Positions 14,890 through 24,084 of a DNA stretch of 33,242 bases are shown here, piece after piece. The notes under the pieces were generated by a model. It made no database searches. It had not been told where the DNA came from and worked only from the letters and a program-made list of their open reading frames with translations. Source of the DNA: Dehalococcoidia bacterium (GTDB taxonomy: Bacteria > Chloroflexota > Dehalococcoidia > WHTO01); assembly GCA_009377665.1 (NCBI GenBank), contig WHTO01000002.1, forward strand, positions 1-33,242, read 5' to 3'. Numbering within the stretch: the first letter of the stretch is position 1; every line of letters begins with the position of its first letter. A program made the position numbers and the translations under genes.

Positions 14890-16059
14890 TTGGACGGCAA
14901 CATTAGAGTCGCCCGCATCGCGGGCATCGACCTGCTCATTCATTGGAGCTGGTTCCTCATCTTCGGCTTCCTAACGTACTCCCTGGGCGCCGACGACGGG
15001 CTCTATGCCGAGATGTTCGACTGGGCCGCGCGCGAGCGTTATCTCATTGGCGCGATATCGGCCTTCCTGTTCTTCGCCAGCGTGATCGCGCACGAGCTCT
15101 CCCATTCGTTGCTGGCGTTGCGCCTGGGCATCCCGGTCAAGAGCATCACGATCTTCATCTTTGGCGGCGTCTCTGCCCTGGAGCGCGAACCGGACAACGC
15201 CAGGCACGAGTTCTGGATCGCCTTCGTCGGCCCTGGCATGAGCTTCCTGCTTGCCGCCGTGTTCGGCGTCCTCTGGTTCCTCTTCGCCGGGACCAGCACC
15301 CACATCGGCGCGATCACCGGCTACCTCTCTCTGATCAACGTCGCCACCGGCGCCTTCAACCTGGTGCCCGGCTATCCGCTCGACGGAGGAAGGGTCCTGC
15401 GCTCCATCCTCTGGGGGCTGAAGCGAAACCTCCTTGTCGCCACGCGCATAGCGGCGCGTGTCGGCACCCTGACCGCCTATCTCCTCATGGCCGCCGGGAT
15501 CTTCATGTTCTTCAGCTTTGGCAACATCATCGGCGGGATCTGGCTGATCTTCATCGGCTTCTTCCTGAAGAACGCGTCGGAGACCAGTTACGAGCAGCTC
15601 TTGCTCGACCAGACCCTCAAGGGCGTAACCGCCGGTTCCCTTATGAACCGGACTTACGAGTCAGTCCCTCCCGACATGGCGTTGCAGGAGCTGATCGACA
15701 AGCACCTCTTCCGCACCCGCTTCGTCGCGGTCATGGTCGAGACCAATCTCCTCGGCGTGATCACCGCCTCCGACATCAAGGAGGTGCCCCAGACCGAGTG
15801 GGAGACCCGCAGCGTCTATCGGACGATGACCCCGCGCGAGAAGCTGCACGTCGTTCAACCCACCACGCCCATAACCGAGGCCCTGCAGATCATGGCCGAG
15901 CACGACATCCACCAGGTGCCGGTGATCGCCACCTACGACCTCCTGGGTTTCGTCACGCGCGGCGACGTGCTGCGCTTCATCGAGTTCCGCGCCAACCTCA
16001 GGCCGCCCGCGCAGGGTGAGCGGGAGCAAGAGCGTGGAGCCGAAGCCCCCCTTAGCTAA
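14890..16059 (+). CDS. Site-2 protease (M50B) with C-terminal CBS pair
   Basis: Membrane zinc protease of 389 aa when started at TTG 14890-14892, which has GAGG five bases upstream and gives the usual N-terminus (D-G-N-I-R-V-A-R-I-A-G-I). ATG codons at 14830 and 14785 would add 20 or 35 residues without family similarity. About six hydrophobic helices are visible. H-E-L-S-H at 68-72 is the zinc and catalytic motif, and N-L-V-P-G-Y-P-L-D-G-G near 157-167 gives the second zinc site (Asp165). Two CBS repeats follow (about 250-310 and 318-372), which usually sense adenine nucleotides and gate the protease. It differs from rseP, which has a PDZ domain instead. Its end overlaps the pcrA end by 8 bp (convergent). 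Confidence 0.87.
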   Translation: MDGNIRVARIAGIDLLIHWSWFLIFGFLTYSLGADDGLYAEMFDWAARERYLIGAISAFLFFASVIAHELSHSLLALRLGIPVKSITIFIFGGVSALEREPDNARHEFWIAFVGPGMSFLLAAVFGVLWFLFAGTSTHIGAITGYLSLINVATGAFNLVPGYPLDGGRVLRSILWGLKRNLLVATRIAARVGTLTAYLLMAAGIFMFFSFGNIIGGIWLIFIGFFLKNASETSYEQLLLDQTLKGVTAGSLMNRTYESVPPDMALQELIDKHLFRTRFVAVMVETNLLGVITASDIKEVPQTEWETRSVYRTMTPREKLHVVQPTTPITEALQIMAEHDIHQVPVIATYDLLGFVTRGDVLRFIEFRANLRPPAQGEREQERGAEAPLS

Positions 16060-18288
16060 CCCGCTCCAGTGGGGCGAACGAGACCAGGAGCCGCTTGACG
16101 CCGGGCTCGCCCTTGAAGGCCACCGTTACCTCACGATCGCTGCCGCGGTCTGCGGTAGCGACGATTATGCCTTCGCCGAACTTGGCGTGGCGCACCCTGT
16201 CGCCGGCGCGATAGTCCGCGTCTACGGCTGAATCGTCCCCGCCGGCAACGCGCCGCCGTTCGACCTGGGCATGGACTCGTGAGCGAGCACGGAGGTCCGG
16301 CTCCGTGATCTCGCGCCGGCGGAAATCCACGAGGTGGGCGGGATGTCTTTCCAGTAGCGCGATGGCGGGTTGGCCGAGCTCATGCCGTGGCGGACCCGGC
16401 GGACGGCCCGCAGCAGAAACAGGTGCTCCCGGGCGCGCGTCAGCCCGACGTAGCAGAGCCTCCGCTCTTCCTCCATCTGAGCCGTGCTGTCGAAGGATCG
16501 AATGTGCGGCAGGATACCCTCTTCGAGGCCGACCATGAACACGTTGGCGTACTCGAGGCCCTTCGCCGCGTGCAGGGTAATCAGGGTCACGGCGTCGCTG
16601 CGGTTATCGATGGTGTCCGCGTCCGAGACGAGGGCGATCTCCTCGAGGAACGACCCCAGCGCCGCATCGGGCGTCAGCTCCGCGTACTGGGCCGCGACGT
16701 TCTTAAGCTCCTCCACGTTGTCCCATCGCTCGTCGCTGTCGTCGAAGGAGCTCTGCAGGTGGCGGCGATAGTCAGTCGCCCGGCTGATTTCCTCGATTAA
16801 CTCGTAAGTGCTGACGGCAGCCCCCCGTTCGATCAGGCGGTTCAGGAGGTCGAGGAACCCGAGCAGCGCCGCCAGCGACCTCGATGCGAACGACGGTGGG
16901 CTGTCGACGCTGACCTCGCCCTCGCGCCAGTCGCGCAGCAGCTGCAACCCCGTGTAGGCAGGCACACCGAGGCCGCGCGACCAGCGCTGAAGCTCCTCGA
17001 TCGACCGATCACCAATCCCGCGGGCGGGCAGATTGATCACGCGCAGCAGGCTGACGCTGTCGAATGGGTTATGGACGAGACGCAGGTAGGCGAGGATGTC
17101 CTTGACCTCGCGGCGCTCGTAGAAACGGGTGCCCCCGACCAGCCGGTACGGTATGCGGGGGCGTGCCTCGACCAGGGCTTCCTCCATCGCGCGTGACTGG
17201 GCGTTGGTCCGGTACATCACCGCGAAGTCGTTGAATCCGTACCCCTTCTCTCGCTGCAGGCGGCGAATCTCCCGGATCACGAAGGCGGCTTCCTCCCCGC
17301 CGTCGTAGGCTTCGAAGCCTACGACCGGGCTGCCCTGGCCCCGGTTCGTGTTCATGCGCGTGGTTCGTCTGCGGCCCGGATGCTCCGAGATCACGGCGTG
17401 GGCAACGTCGAGGATCGTCTGCGTCGAACGATAGTTTTCCTCCAGCAGGACAACCTGGCAGTCCGGAAAGTCCCGCTCGAAGTTGGTGATGTTGCGAATG
17501 TCCGCCGACCGCCATGAGTAGATCGACTGGTCGGGGTCGCCGACGACGCAGATGTTCCCGTGCACCGACGCGACCTGCCTGGCCAGCGTGTACTGGGCAA
17601 GGTTCGTGTCCTGGAACTCGTCGATCAGCACATGGAGATAGCGATCGGCGTACCTCTGGCGCACGTCAGGTAGCTCTCGGAAGAGGTTCACCGTCTGGCC
17701 CAGGAGGTCGTCGAAGTCCAGGGCGTGCGCTTCGGCGAGTGCCGCTTCGTAACCGCGGTAGGCGCGCGCCACGACCTCATCGAAGTAGTTGCCGCTGCGC
17801 TTCGCGAACCCGGAGGCGTCGATCAGCTCGTTCTTCGCGCGCGAGATGACCGACAGCACCGAGCGGGGCGAGAACTGGCGGGGCTCGATGTTGTTCGCCT
17901 CCAGCACGGCCTTGATCAGCCGTATCTGGTCGTCGTCGTCGTAGATCGTGAAGCTGCGGTCGATGCCGAGCTTGTCGCCGTCGCGTCGCAGGAAGCGCGC
18001 GCAGACCGAGTGGAAGGTCCCGATGGTGATGTCGCCCACCGTATCCCCGAGGAGACCCTCAACGCGGTCGCGCATCTCGCGCGATGCCTTGTTGGTGAAG
18101 GTCACCGCCAGCACGCGGTAGGGCGGCACGCCGCCCTCCAGGACCAGGTTGGCGATGCGGTGGGCGATCACCCGCGTCTTGCCGCTGCCCGGTCCGGCCA
18201 GGATCAGCATTGGGCCGTCCAGCGTCTCCACGGCGCGGCGTTGTGCGGGGTTCAGTGCGGCGAGGATATCCATGGGGGGCGTCGCCAT
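16052..18288 (-). pseudogene. pcrA: ATP-dependent DNA helicase PcrA/UvrD with a frameshift near the C-terminus
   Basis: Superfamily 1A 3'-5' helicase for repair and replication. The frame from 18288 holds all core motifs: Walker A A-G-P-G-S-G-K-T at 31-38, T-F-H-S at about 91-94, D-E-F-Q-D at 223-227, Q-S-I-Y-S-W-R near 253, and the late G-L-T-R-A-R-E-H motif VI. At about residue 650, after K-D-I-P-P, the frame shifts: it runs 38 unrelated residues to a stop at 16222. The conserved continuation (H-L-V-D-F, then G-D-R-V-R-H-A-K-F-G-E-G and L-L-V-S-F-A-P-L-E) is in another frame down to 16052. One extra C in the CCC run at 16336-16338 would restore a protein of about 745 aa. The helicase core is intact; only the C-terminal Tudor-like, RNA-polymerase-binding domain is detached. 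Sequencing error is possible. Confidence 0.88.
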
Positions 18289-18315
18289 TCTACCATCGGG
18301 TTGGCGTCAATCCGC

Positions 18316-18324
18316 TGCTATACT
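18316..18324 (+). promoter_or_regulatory. Extended -10 promoter for the zinc-ribbon membrane gene
   Basis: TGCTATACT at 18316-18324 matches the extended -10 form (TGnTATAAT with one mismatch). It lies 31 bases upstream of the ATG at 18356 in the pcrA/zinc-ribbon divergent gap. No good -35 is seen, as expected for extended -10 promoters. Confidence 0.45.
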
Positions 18325-18355
18325 TGCCGAAAGGTCGACCGGACCCGAACAACCT

Positions 18356-18889
18356 ATGTCCCTAGACACGATCACGGATAACTGGCAACGACTGGTCGCT
18401 GTTGGCGTCGGCTACGCCCTCCTCATCTGGTTGGCGATGGCCGTCTGGGCGCTGCGCGATATCCGCGATCGCACCCGCGATCCGGTCGCCCAGGTCCTCT
18501 CGGTCCTCCTCGTCCTTGTTTTCAACTTTCCCGGGCTTCTGATCTACCTCATAGTTCGCCCACGCGAGACCCTCGCCGAGGTCTACGAACGCTCGCTGGA
18601 GGAGGAGGCCCTGCTCCAGGAGCTCGAGGATCAGCGCGCCTGTCCCAGCTGCAAGCGGCGGGTACAGGAAGAGTTCATCGTCTGCCCGTACTGCGAGTTC
18701 CAGCTCAAAGAGTCCTGCGCCAATTGCGAGAAACCGCTGAGCCACAACTGGGCCGCGTGCCCTTACTGCGGCCGGTCGCGGCGCGCCGGGGCAGGCGAAC
18801 GCAGGCCACGAGCAGCCCGGTCTTCGGCGGCGCCCGTTTCCCCTGCCACCACCGCCCCGCTGGTCGAGATGCAGCGCGAAGCGCACTAG
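18356..18889 (+). CDS. Membrane-anchored double zinc-ribbon protein, unknown function
   Basis: A 177-aa protein from ATG 18356-18358; an open frame runs further upstream but into the pcrA gene. Two hydrophobic helices (about 13-33 and 46-67) are separated by a charged loop with R-D-I-R-D-R-T-R-D. A Glu-rich helix (about 72-93) follows. Then come four C-x2-C pairs at 96/99, 110/113, 121/124 and 135/138, forming two zinc ribbons of the DZR type. The tail is Arg/Ala/Pro-rich. The layout (two-helix anchor, helix, double zinc ribbon) occurs in uncharacterised bacterial membrane proteins, some thought to act in protein-protein contacts. There is no clear Shine-Dalgarno. It diverges from pcrA. Confidence 0.8.
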   Translation: MSLDTITDNWQRLVAVGVGYALLIWLAMAVWALRDIRDRTRDPVAQVLSVLLVLVFNFPGLLIYLIVRPRETLAEVYERSLEEEALLQELEDQRACPSCKRRVQEEFIVCPYCEFQLKESCANCEKPLSHNWAACPYCGRSRRAGAGERRPRAARSSAAPVSPATTAPLVEMQREAH

Positions 18890-18966
18890 CCCTCGCACGC
18901 CCACACGCCCGTCCCAGGACCTGGTCCCACTCCCCGTACCTCTTGCAATCAGCCGCGGACTGCGCT

Positions 18967-19803
18967 TCAGCGCAGCAGGGCTTCCGGGTCGATGTGGGCC
19001 ATGATGCTCGCCGCCCGTTCAACCTGCTTCAGGCTGCGCGGCGGGCCGGGGGCAAAGGTGGTCTCGATGCGCTGGACCGTCGGGAAGGTCGTCTCCCGCG
19101 TGATTGCCAGCGGTGTGGAAGCGGCCGCCGCTCGCTCCGCGACGTAGCCGAGCGGCTCGTCGCCTCCGGTGATAACCAGGAGCGTGGTATTGCCGGCGAG
19201 AGCCGACAGCGCGAGCTCGGGCTTGTCGTCGCGGCAGACGACGACGGCGTGGTCGGCGCCTCCGAAGTAAAGGCGGCCCGTGTCGTGCGCGATGGGAGCG
19301 ATCAGGAGGTCCTCACAGAGAGCCTCCTGCTTCCCGTCAATGAACCGCACCGTCGTCTCCGCCGGCAGAGCCGCCAGCACCCGGCTGACCGTCGGCGCCA
19401 TCAGCAACCTGTCGCCGCGGAAACCGGAAACGTCGATCTCCCCGGCGAACCGCTCGGGAGCGATCGGGAGATGGGCCGCCGCACTCCCCGCCACGACGAC
19501 GACCGCGTCGAGCTTCTCGACCGTCTCGCCGATGGCATCATCGGCGGGCACATCCGCCACGATGACGGCCGAGCCCAGGTCGCCCAGCATGGATGCCGCC
19601 TGCGAAAGGCCCAAAGGATTGACGCCAATGCCGTACGGCAATCCGCCGTAGAAAGCGGCGGTTCGCGCCGTTCCCGGGTCGTTCGCGGAGCCCATCGTCA
19701 GCAGCAACGCCTCCCTGCCCACGAGGTGTAAGCGGTGGGCGATGGCTGCCGCGAGCGTCGTGCGCTCGATGTCGGGCCCGGTAACAACAATCGAACGGGG
19801 CAT
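18967..19803 (-). CDS. BioD-like degenerate P-loop plus DRTGG domain protein
   Basis: A 278-aa protein with two parts. Residues 1-170 follow the dethiobiotin-synthetase/AAA_26 fold seen at the N-terminus of phosphotransacetylase Pta and CobQ-like proteins. But the P-loop reads T-G-P-D-I-E-R-T-T, lacking the usual G-K-T/S, so nucleotide binding may be lost. Residues about 170-260 look like a DRTGG domain: L-I-A-P-I-A-H-D-T-G, then V-V-V-C-R-D-D-K-P-E-L, then L-V-I-T-G-G. DRTGG domains occur in Pta and CBS-linked regulators and are thought to bind small ligands. No acetyltransferase domain follows, so it is not Pta itself. ATG start at 19801-19803; stands alone between a + strand gene and tRNA-Phe. 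Function unknown. Confidence 0.7.
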   Translation of the reverse strand: MPRSIVVTGPDIERTTLAAAIAHRLHLVGREALLLTMGSANDPGTARTAAFYGGLPYGIGVNPLGLSQAASMLGDLGSAVIVADVPADDAIGETVEKLDAVVVVAGSAAAHLPIAPERFAGEIDVSGFRGDRLLMAPTVSRVLAALPAETTVRFIDGKQEALCEDLLIAPIAHDTGRLYFGGADHAVVVCRDDKPELALSALAGNTTLLVITGGDEPLGYVAERAAAASTPLAITRETTFPTVQRIETTFAPGPPRSLKQVERAASIMAHIDPEALLR

Positions 19804-19882
19804 CGACTGGAATTATATCCGGCGTTCTCGGGGAGGGCAGGCAGGTTCTTCCTGCCGGAGCCGTTTGCTAGGCTTGTCGGGT

Positions 19883-19958
19883 GCCGAGGTAGCTCAGTCG
19901 GTAGAGCACGCGGCTGAAAACTGCGGTGTCGGCAGTTCGATTCTGCCCCTCGGCACCA
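19883..19958 (+). tRNA. tRNA-Phe (GAA), CCA encoded
   Basis: The acceptor GCCGAGG (19883-19889) pairs with CCTCGGC (19948-19954), followed by A73 and genomic CCA. The D arm is GCTC/GAGC. The anticodon stem CGCGG/CTGCG (one G-U pair) holds loop CTGAAAA with anticodon GAA. The T arm is GGCAG-TTCGATT-CTGCC. Confidence 0.96.
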
Positions 19959-19968
19959 CTTCCCTTCT

Positions 19969-20727
19969 TCAGCCCTCAGCCGCCCGCCGCTCTCCGGCGG
20001 GCGCAGGCGCCCGCTGGGCACGGCGGTCGAGGACGTATCCGAAGCCGCGTACCGTCCTGATCGCTGGTGATACCAGCCCGACTTCCTGCAGCTTATTACG
20101 CAGGCGGCTGATCAGGACCTTCACCGGCTCGCGCGACACCTCGTCGGGAAGGGCGACGCCCTGCATCGCGTAGTACAGGTCGGGGTGGGATACTACCCGT
20201 CCCGGGTTCGCGGCGAGGTGCGCGAGCACCTTGAATTCACCAGGCGTCAGCCGAAGCTGCTGATTTGCGGCCGTCGCTTCTCTCCGCGTCACATCCAGCT
20301 CCAGTGAGCCCACTTTGATCTGGTCGGCCTCCTGTGGGCGCGACCGGCGCAGCAGCGCGCGCAACTGCGCGGTGACGTGCGCGGGTCGGGCGCCGGCGGC
20401 AATGTGGACGTCGGCGCCCTCCTCGAGGGCGGCTATCGCCGGGCCCACCCCGTCGCCGCCGCAGGCGAGGACAATCGCGTCGGGGCTGGTACTACGGAAA
20501 CGCTGGATCACCTCGAGGCCGCGCTCCGTGTCGCTGGACAGGTCCACGACGAGAACGCGCAGGCCTTTGAGGGAATCCCCTTCGGGCTGCTGGACCTCGC
20601 GGAGGCGCAGCTGCAAAGGCTCAAGCGCTCTCTCCAGGACCTTTCGGGTTTCGTCGCCGACGGCAAAGACCGCCGCTTCCCCAACCATTACCTGCAAGTA
20701 TGGTGTCAGTTTTTGACTTCTCGCCAC
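19969..20727 (-). CDS. Atypical OmpR/PhoB-type response regulator
   Basis: A 252-aa protein. Residues about 18-130 resemble a receiver domain. D25-E26 may stand for the acidic pair and Asp62 (V-V-D-L) for the phospho-acceptor. But the conserved Lys is missing: the usual D-Y-L-x-K-P region reads A-D-V-H-I-A-A-G-A-R-P. Residues about 138-240 are a standard winged helix, with L-T-P-G-E-F-K-V-L, a recognition helix region and the T-V-R-G-F-G-Y ending, so DNA binding is expected. Missing receiver residues suggest phosphorylation-independent control. It starts at GTG 20725-20727 with no clear Shine-Dalgarno, 24 bp after addA, and is last in the WYL-addB-addA cluster. No histidine kinase is nearby. 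The stop lies just beyond tRNA-Phe. Confidence 0.82.
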   Translation of the reverse strand: MARSQKLTPYLQVMVGEAAVFAVGDETRKVLERALEPLQLRLREVQQPEGDSLKGLRVLVVDLSSDTERGLEVIQRFRSTSPDAIVLACGGDGVGPAIAALEEGADVHIAAGARPAHVTAQLRALLRRSRPQEADQIKVGSLELDVTRREATAANQQLRLTPGEFKVLAHLAANPGRVVSHPDLYYAMQGVALPDEVSREPVKVLISRLRNKLQEVGLVSPAIRTVRGFGYVLDRRAQRAPAPAGERRAAEG

Positions 20728-20751
20728 TAGAGCCGCGTCACGAGCGCGCGC

Positions 20752-23700
20752 TCAGCTCCCTGGTTCAACGGCGAGCGCCTGCCCCGGAGCCCGTGTGAGC
20801 AACTCTCTTCCGCCGTCGGCCAGGCCAGGTCCTGCCAGCGAAACGCCGACCCCAGGACGCGCAAAGTGGAAGAGGAACTCGGCGATTGGCAGGCCTGTCA
20901 CCTGTTCGCAGGCCAGCGCGTAGACCATCGCCTGCGGCGCGTAGCGCTGGGCTCGCGCCTCAGTATCGGCGGCAGCGACGTTGTCTGACTTGACGTCGAC
21001 GAGGACCAGTCCGGCGTCCTCGCGAAAGAGGAGGTCCATCGCGCCTTCGACGAGGCCGCCGTCGAACGGAAAGGCAAACGGCACCTCACGCCACACCTGC
21101 GCCGAGCGCAGCGCCCTCTCCATCAAGGGGGAACGCAGCGTCGAGCGCAGCATCGCCGAGAGCTCCGGCCGGCGATCCTCGACCTCGTAGTCCGCGGCCA
21201 CGGCCTCAACCAGGGCGTCGAGCCCCCGGTCGTCCCAGTGGCGCAGGTCTACCCGCTCCAACGCCGCGTGAAGCGCGCTGCCGAGGCGAATCGCCGACGA
21301 CGCCGGGGTCCGCGACAGGGGTTCGGCCCCGCCGTCGAACCTGACAAGGCTGGTTGCCGTCCAGATGGAGCGATGGGGCATGGCCGTTAGCAGCTCCGCG
21401 CGCCGCTGCTCCCAGGCGGCCCTTCCGGCCACGAGCCGCGCCGCCGCGTCCGCGTCGCTGGGTATCGGAGCCACGGCCGGCGGCTGGACTTGCTGGAGCC
21501 CGGATCTGTCGATGCCCGGCACGTCGTCGAGTCCCTTCCCCAGGTACCCGAGCCAGCAGCGCTCTACCTTCCCGCTGCGGAAGGCGCCGACCACCAGGTG
21601 GTCGCGGGCCCGGGTAGCCGCCACGTAGAGTTGCCTGACGCGCTCGGCATCGTCGCGCGCCTCCTCGTGCGGGGCGATCTCCGCGAACCGCGGCGTCGCG
21701 AACTCGGCTTTTCCCGAACTCCCCCGCCGCACGTGCAGCTCCTTGCCGACACGATCGGCGTACTCGCGGCTCGGGTTGTTGAGCGACCCTCCCAGGTTGG
21801 CAAGGATCACGATGGGAAACTCCAGGCCCTTCGCCGCGTGAATCGTATACAGGTTCACCTCCGTACCGGGGCTGTTGGGCACGTGCGCCGGGGCGTCGCC
21901 CTCGCGCGCGGCGCCGTCCCGGTTGGTTCGCAGCCAGCGCGTGAACCGATGCAGCGTCGCCGCGGTTTGCGCCTCGTACTGGCGCGACATCTGCGCGAGT
22001 TTTCGCAGGTTGGCCACGGCCTGCCTGCCCTGCCGGCGCAGCGTGTGCAGCTCGGTCAACCGCGATTCGCGCAGCGCCTCCTCCACCAGCGCCGACAGGC
22101 GCATGTCGTTACGCACCTGGTGCAGTCGCGCCAGGACCCGGTAGGCGTCCGTGATCGACGTGGGTGCTTCGGCGGGGGTGACGGCGGTGTAGTCGAAGGA
22201 GCCGCCCGCCACGCGGTGCGCCAGCAGATCCTCGTCGCTGACGCCGAAGACGTGCCGCAGAGTGGCTGCGACCGTGATCGAGTCCAGGGGGTTGTCGATG
22301 GCCAGGAGGAGCGCGATCGCGTCCTTTATCTCCTGGCGAACGTAGAAGAACGACCCACCCTCGTGACGATAGGTCAGTCCCTGGTCCCTGAAGACGGCCT
22401 CGTAGATGTGGAGCCCGGTCCGAGTCGGCATCAGGATCGCGATGTCGCTCGCCCGCGCCGGCCTGGTCTCCCGGTCGTCGGGGTCCTGCACCTGCCAGTT
22501 GCCTACGATCTTCTGCTGGATCAAAGCGGCGATGTGCTCCGCTTCCTGGCGCCTCATGCCATCGGCCCTCTCCTCCTTGTCGGGCGTGGTTGTGGGACGA
22601 AGCGCGGTCACCCCATCACCCTCGCCCCCGAGGGCAATGTCGCGGGTCTCGGAAGCAATGAGCGGAATGTAGTCGGCCTGCACCCCGGGCGCGCCGGTCA
22701 TCTGGGCTGCAAACGTCCCGTTCGCCCAGTCCACGATCCCTGGGCGGCAGCGAAAGTTCTGGCTGATCAGCAGCCGCCTGCCGCCGCGCTCGATTATCTG
22801 CCGCGCGTTCTCGTAAATGGCGATGTCCGCCCGGCGGAACCGATAGATGGACTGCTTGGGATCGCCGACTACGAACAGCTTGTCCGTCGCCAGCTCGACC
22901 TCGGTCCAGTCCGCCGCCGGCGTGCTTCCCTCTCGCTCGGCCAGGAAGAAGACGATCTCGACCTGCAGCGGGTCCGTATCCTGGAACTCGTCGACCAGGA
23001 TGTGCTTGAACCGCCGCTGAAAGTACCGCCGCACCTCGACACGCTCCTTCAGCAGCCGGCGCGCGAGCACGAGCAGGTCGTCGAAGTCCAGCTTCCCGGA
23101 ATCCCGGCGTCGTTTCTCGTACCAGGAAGGAAAGCCCTCCAACCACTGCATGAGCAGGACGAGGGCACCCGAGCAAAGTTCATTGCGGACGCGGTCGCGG
23201 GCCACCGTCAGCTCGCCGAAGACCTCCTTCTGGCGGGCGCAGTAGTCGGCTTCCCATTTCAGCTTGTTGCCCTTGTTTTTGAGGACGTCGCGATGGCCCG
23301 CGACTATGCGTTGCGCCTGCTCCCTGTCCGCCATCTGCAATCGCAGCAGGTAATCGGCGGCCTCGTCGATCTGGCGATAACCGAGGTCGCCGTGGTCGCG
23401 GCAGTGCGCCTGCATCTCCTGGAGCCGTGCCACGCCACCCGCCAGCTCCTGCCTGTAGGCATCAATGTCGGGCCGCGGCACGGGGGAATGGTTCAGTGGC
23501 AGCAGGTCACGCTGTTCGTTGATTCTCGCCGCCAGGTTCTTGATCCCGGAGAAGGGAAAGCCGAGCAGCAGCGCCCGCTCGACGGCCGTCGAGTCAGCCT
23601 CGAGCGCCGTCGCGAACCACTCCTCCCACGCCGCCTCGAAGTCCACCTTCATCGCCAGCTCGTCGAGGAGTTCGAACCGCGGGTCGATGCGCGCCTCGAC

Positions 23701-24084
23701 GGGTCTTTCCCTGAGTAGCGACTGGGCGAAGGCGTGGATCGTCTCAACGTGGGCGCGGTCGAGGTCGACCAGCGCCTCCTCGACCCGGCGCCGCTCGTCC
23801 TCGCTCCCTCCAGCGGCGAGCGCCTCCTCTAACCGGGCGCGGATGCGCACCCGCAACTCGGCAGCAGCAGCCTCCGTGAACGTTATGGCGACAATCTCGG
23901 TGATCCTGGCCTCGCCGCGGCTGACGATTGCCACCACCCGGTCGACCATCAGGCTCGTCTTACCGGTCCCGGCGGCCGCCTCGACGCAGACCGGCGTCGA
24001 GAACTCTCCGATGGCCAGGTCGCGCTCGCGCTGGTCCGCGGGCCTGCCCGGCTCAGGCCAGAGGCTCGACTGGAGGGCGCTCAA
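20752..24084 (-). CDS. addA: AddA-type helicase-nuclease (UvrD helicase with PD-(D/E)XK nuclease)
   Basis: Large subunit of an AddAB/RecBCD-class double-strand-break processing enzyme, 1110 aa. It has an UvrD-like helicase: Walker A A-A-A-G-T-G-K-T at 36-43, F-T-E-A-A-A-A-E-L motif Ia, L-V-D-E-F-Q-D-T-D Walker B, G-D-P-K-Q-S-I-Y-R-F-R motif III, and a late Y-V-A-A-T-R-A-R-D-H motif VI. The C-terminus has the nuclease signature L-V-D-V-K-S-D (D-x-K) and a following Q-x-x-x-Y segment. Start TTG at 24082-24084 overlaps the addB stop as TTGA and has AGAGG six bases upstream; the frame stays open to 24168 inside addB, so the upstream ATG is unlikely. With addB it resects DNA ends to load RecA; Chi recognition not visible. 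Confidence 0.9.
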   Translation of the reverse strand: MSALQSSLWPEPGRPADQRERDLAIGEFSTPVCVEAAAGTGKTSLMVDRVVAIVSRGEARITEIVAITFTEAAAAELRVRIRARLEEALAAGGSEDERRRVEEALVDLDRAHVETIHAFAQSLLRERPVEARIDPRFELLDELAMKVDFEAAWEEWFATALEADSTAVERALLLGFPFSGIKNLAARINEQRDLLPLNHSPVPRPDIDAYRQELAGGVARLQEMQAHCRDHGDLGYRQIDEAADYLLRLQMADREQAQRIVAGHRDVLKNKGNKLKWEADYCARQKEVFGELTVARDRVRNELCSGALVLLMQWLEGFPSWYEKRRRDSGKLDFDDLLVLARRLLKERVEVRRYFQRRFKHILVDEFQDTDPLQVEIVFFLAEREGSTPAADWTEVELATDKLFVVGDPKQSIYRFRRADIAIYENARQIIERGGRRLLISQNFRCRPGIVDWANGTFAAQMTGAPGVQADYIPLIASETRDIALGGEGDGVTALRPTTTPDKEERADGMRRQEAEHIAALIQQKIVGNWQVQDPDDRETRPARASDIAILMPTRTGLHIYEAVFRDQGLTYRHEGGSFFYVRQEIKDAIALLLAIDNPLDSITVAATLRHVFGVSDEDLLAHRVAGGSFDYTAVTPAEAPTSITDAYRVLARLHQVRNDMRLSALVEEALRESRLTELHTLRRQGRQAVANLRKLAQMSRQYEAQTAATLHRFTRWLRTNRDGAAREGDAPAHVPNSPGTEVNLYTIHAAKGLEFPIVILANLGGSLNNPSREYADRVGKELHVRRGSSGKAEFATPRFAEIAPHEEARDDAERVRQLYVAATRARDHLVVGAFRSGKVERCWLGYLGKGLDDVPGIDRSGLQQVQPPAVAPIPSDADAAARLVAGRAAWEQRRAELLTAMPHRSIWTATSLVRFDGGAEPLSRTPASSAIRLGSALHAALERVDLRHWDDRGLDALVEAVAADYEVEDRRPELSAMLRSTLRSPLMERALRSAQVWREVPFAFPFDGGLVEGAMDLLFREDAGLVLVDVKSDNVAAADTEARAQRYAPQAMVYALACEQVTGLPIAEFLFHFARPGVGVSLAGPGLADGGRELLTRAPGQALAVEPGS

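Noticed and set aside
18149-18355. Upstream extension of the zinc-ribbon gene frame
   Set aside because: It lies over the start of pcrA and upstream of the extended -10 box, so it would not be in the transcript; the ATG at 18356 gives a normal membrane-protein start.
21490-23718. 742-codon open frame antisense to addA
   Set aside because: A shadow of a GC-rich gene: it mirrors the addA third-position pattern, lacks motifs, and addA has all helicase motifs on the other strand.
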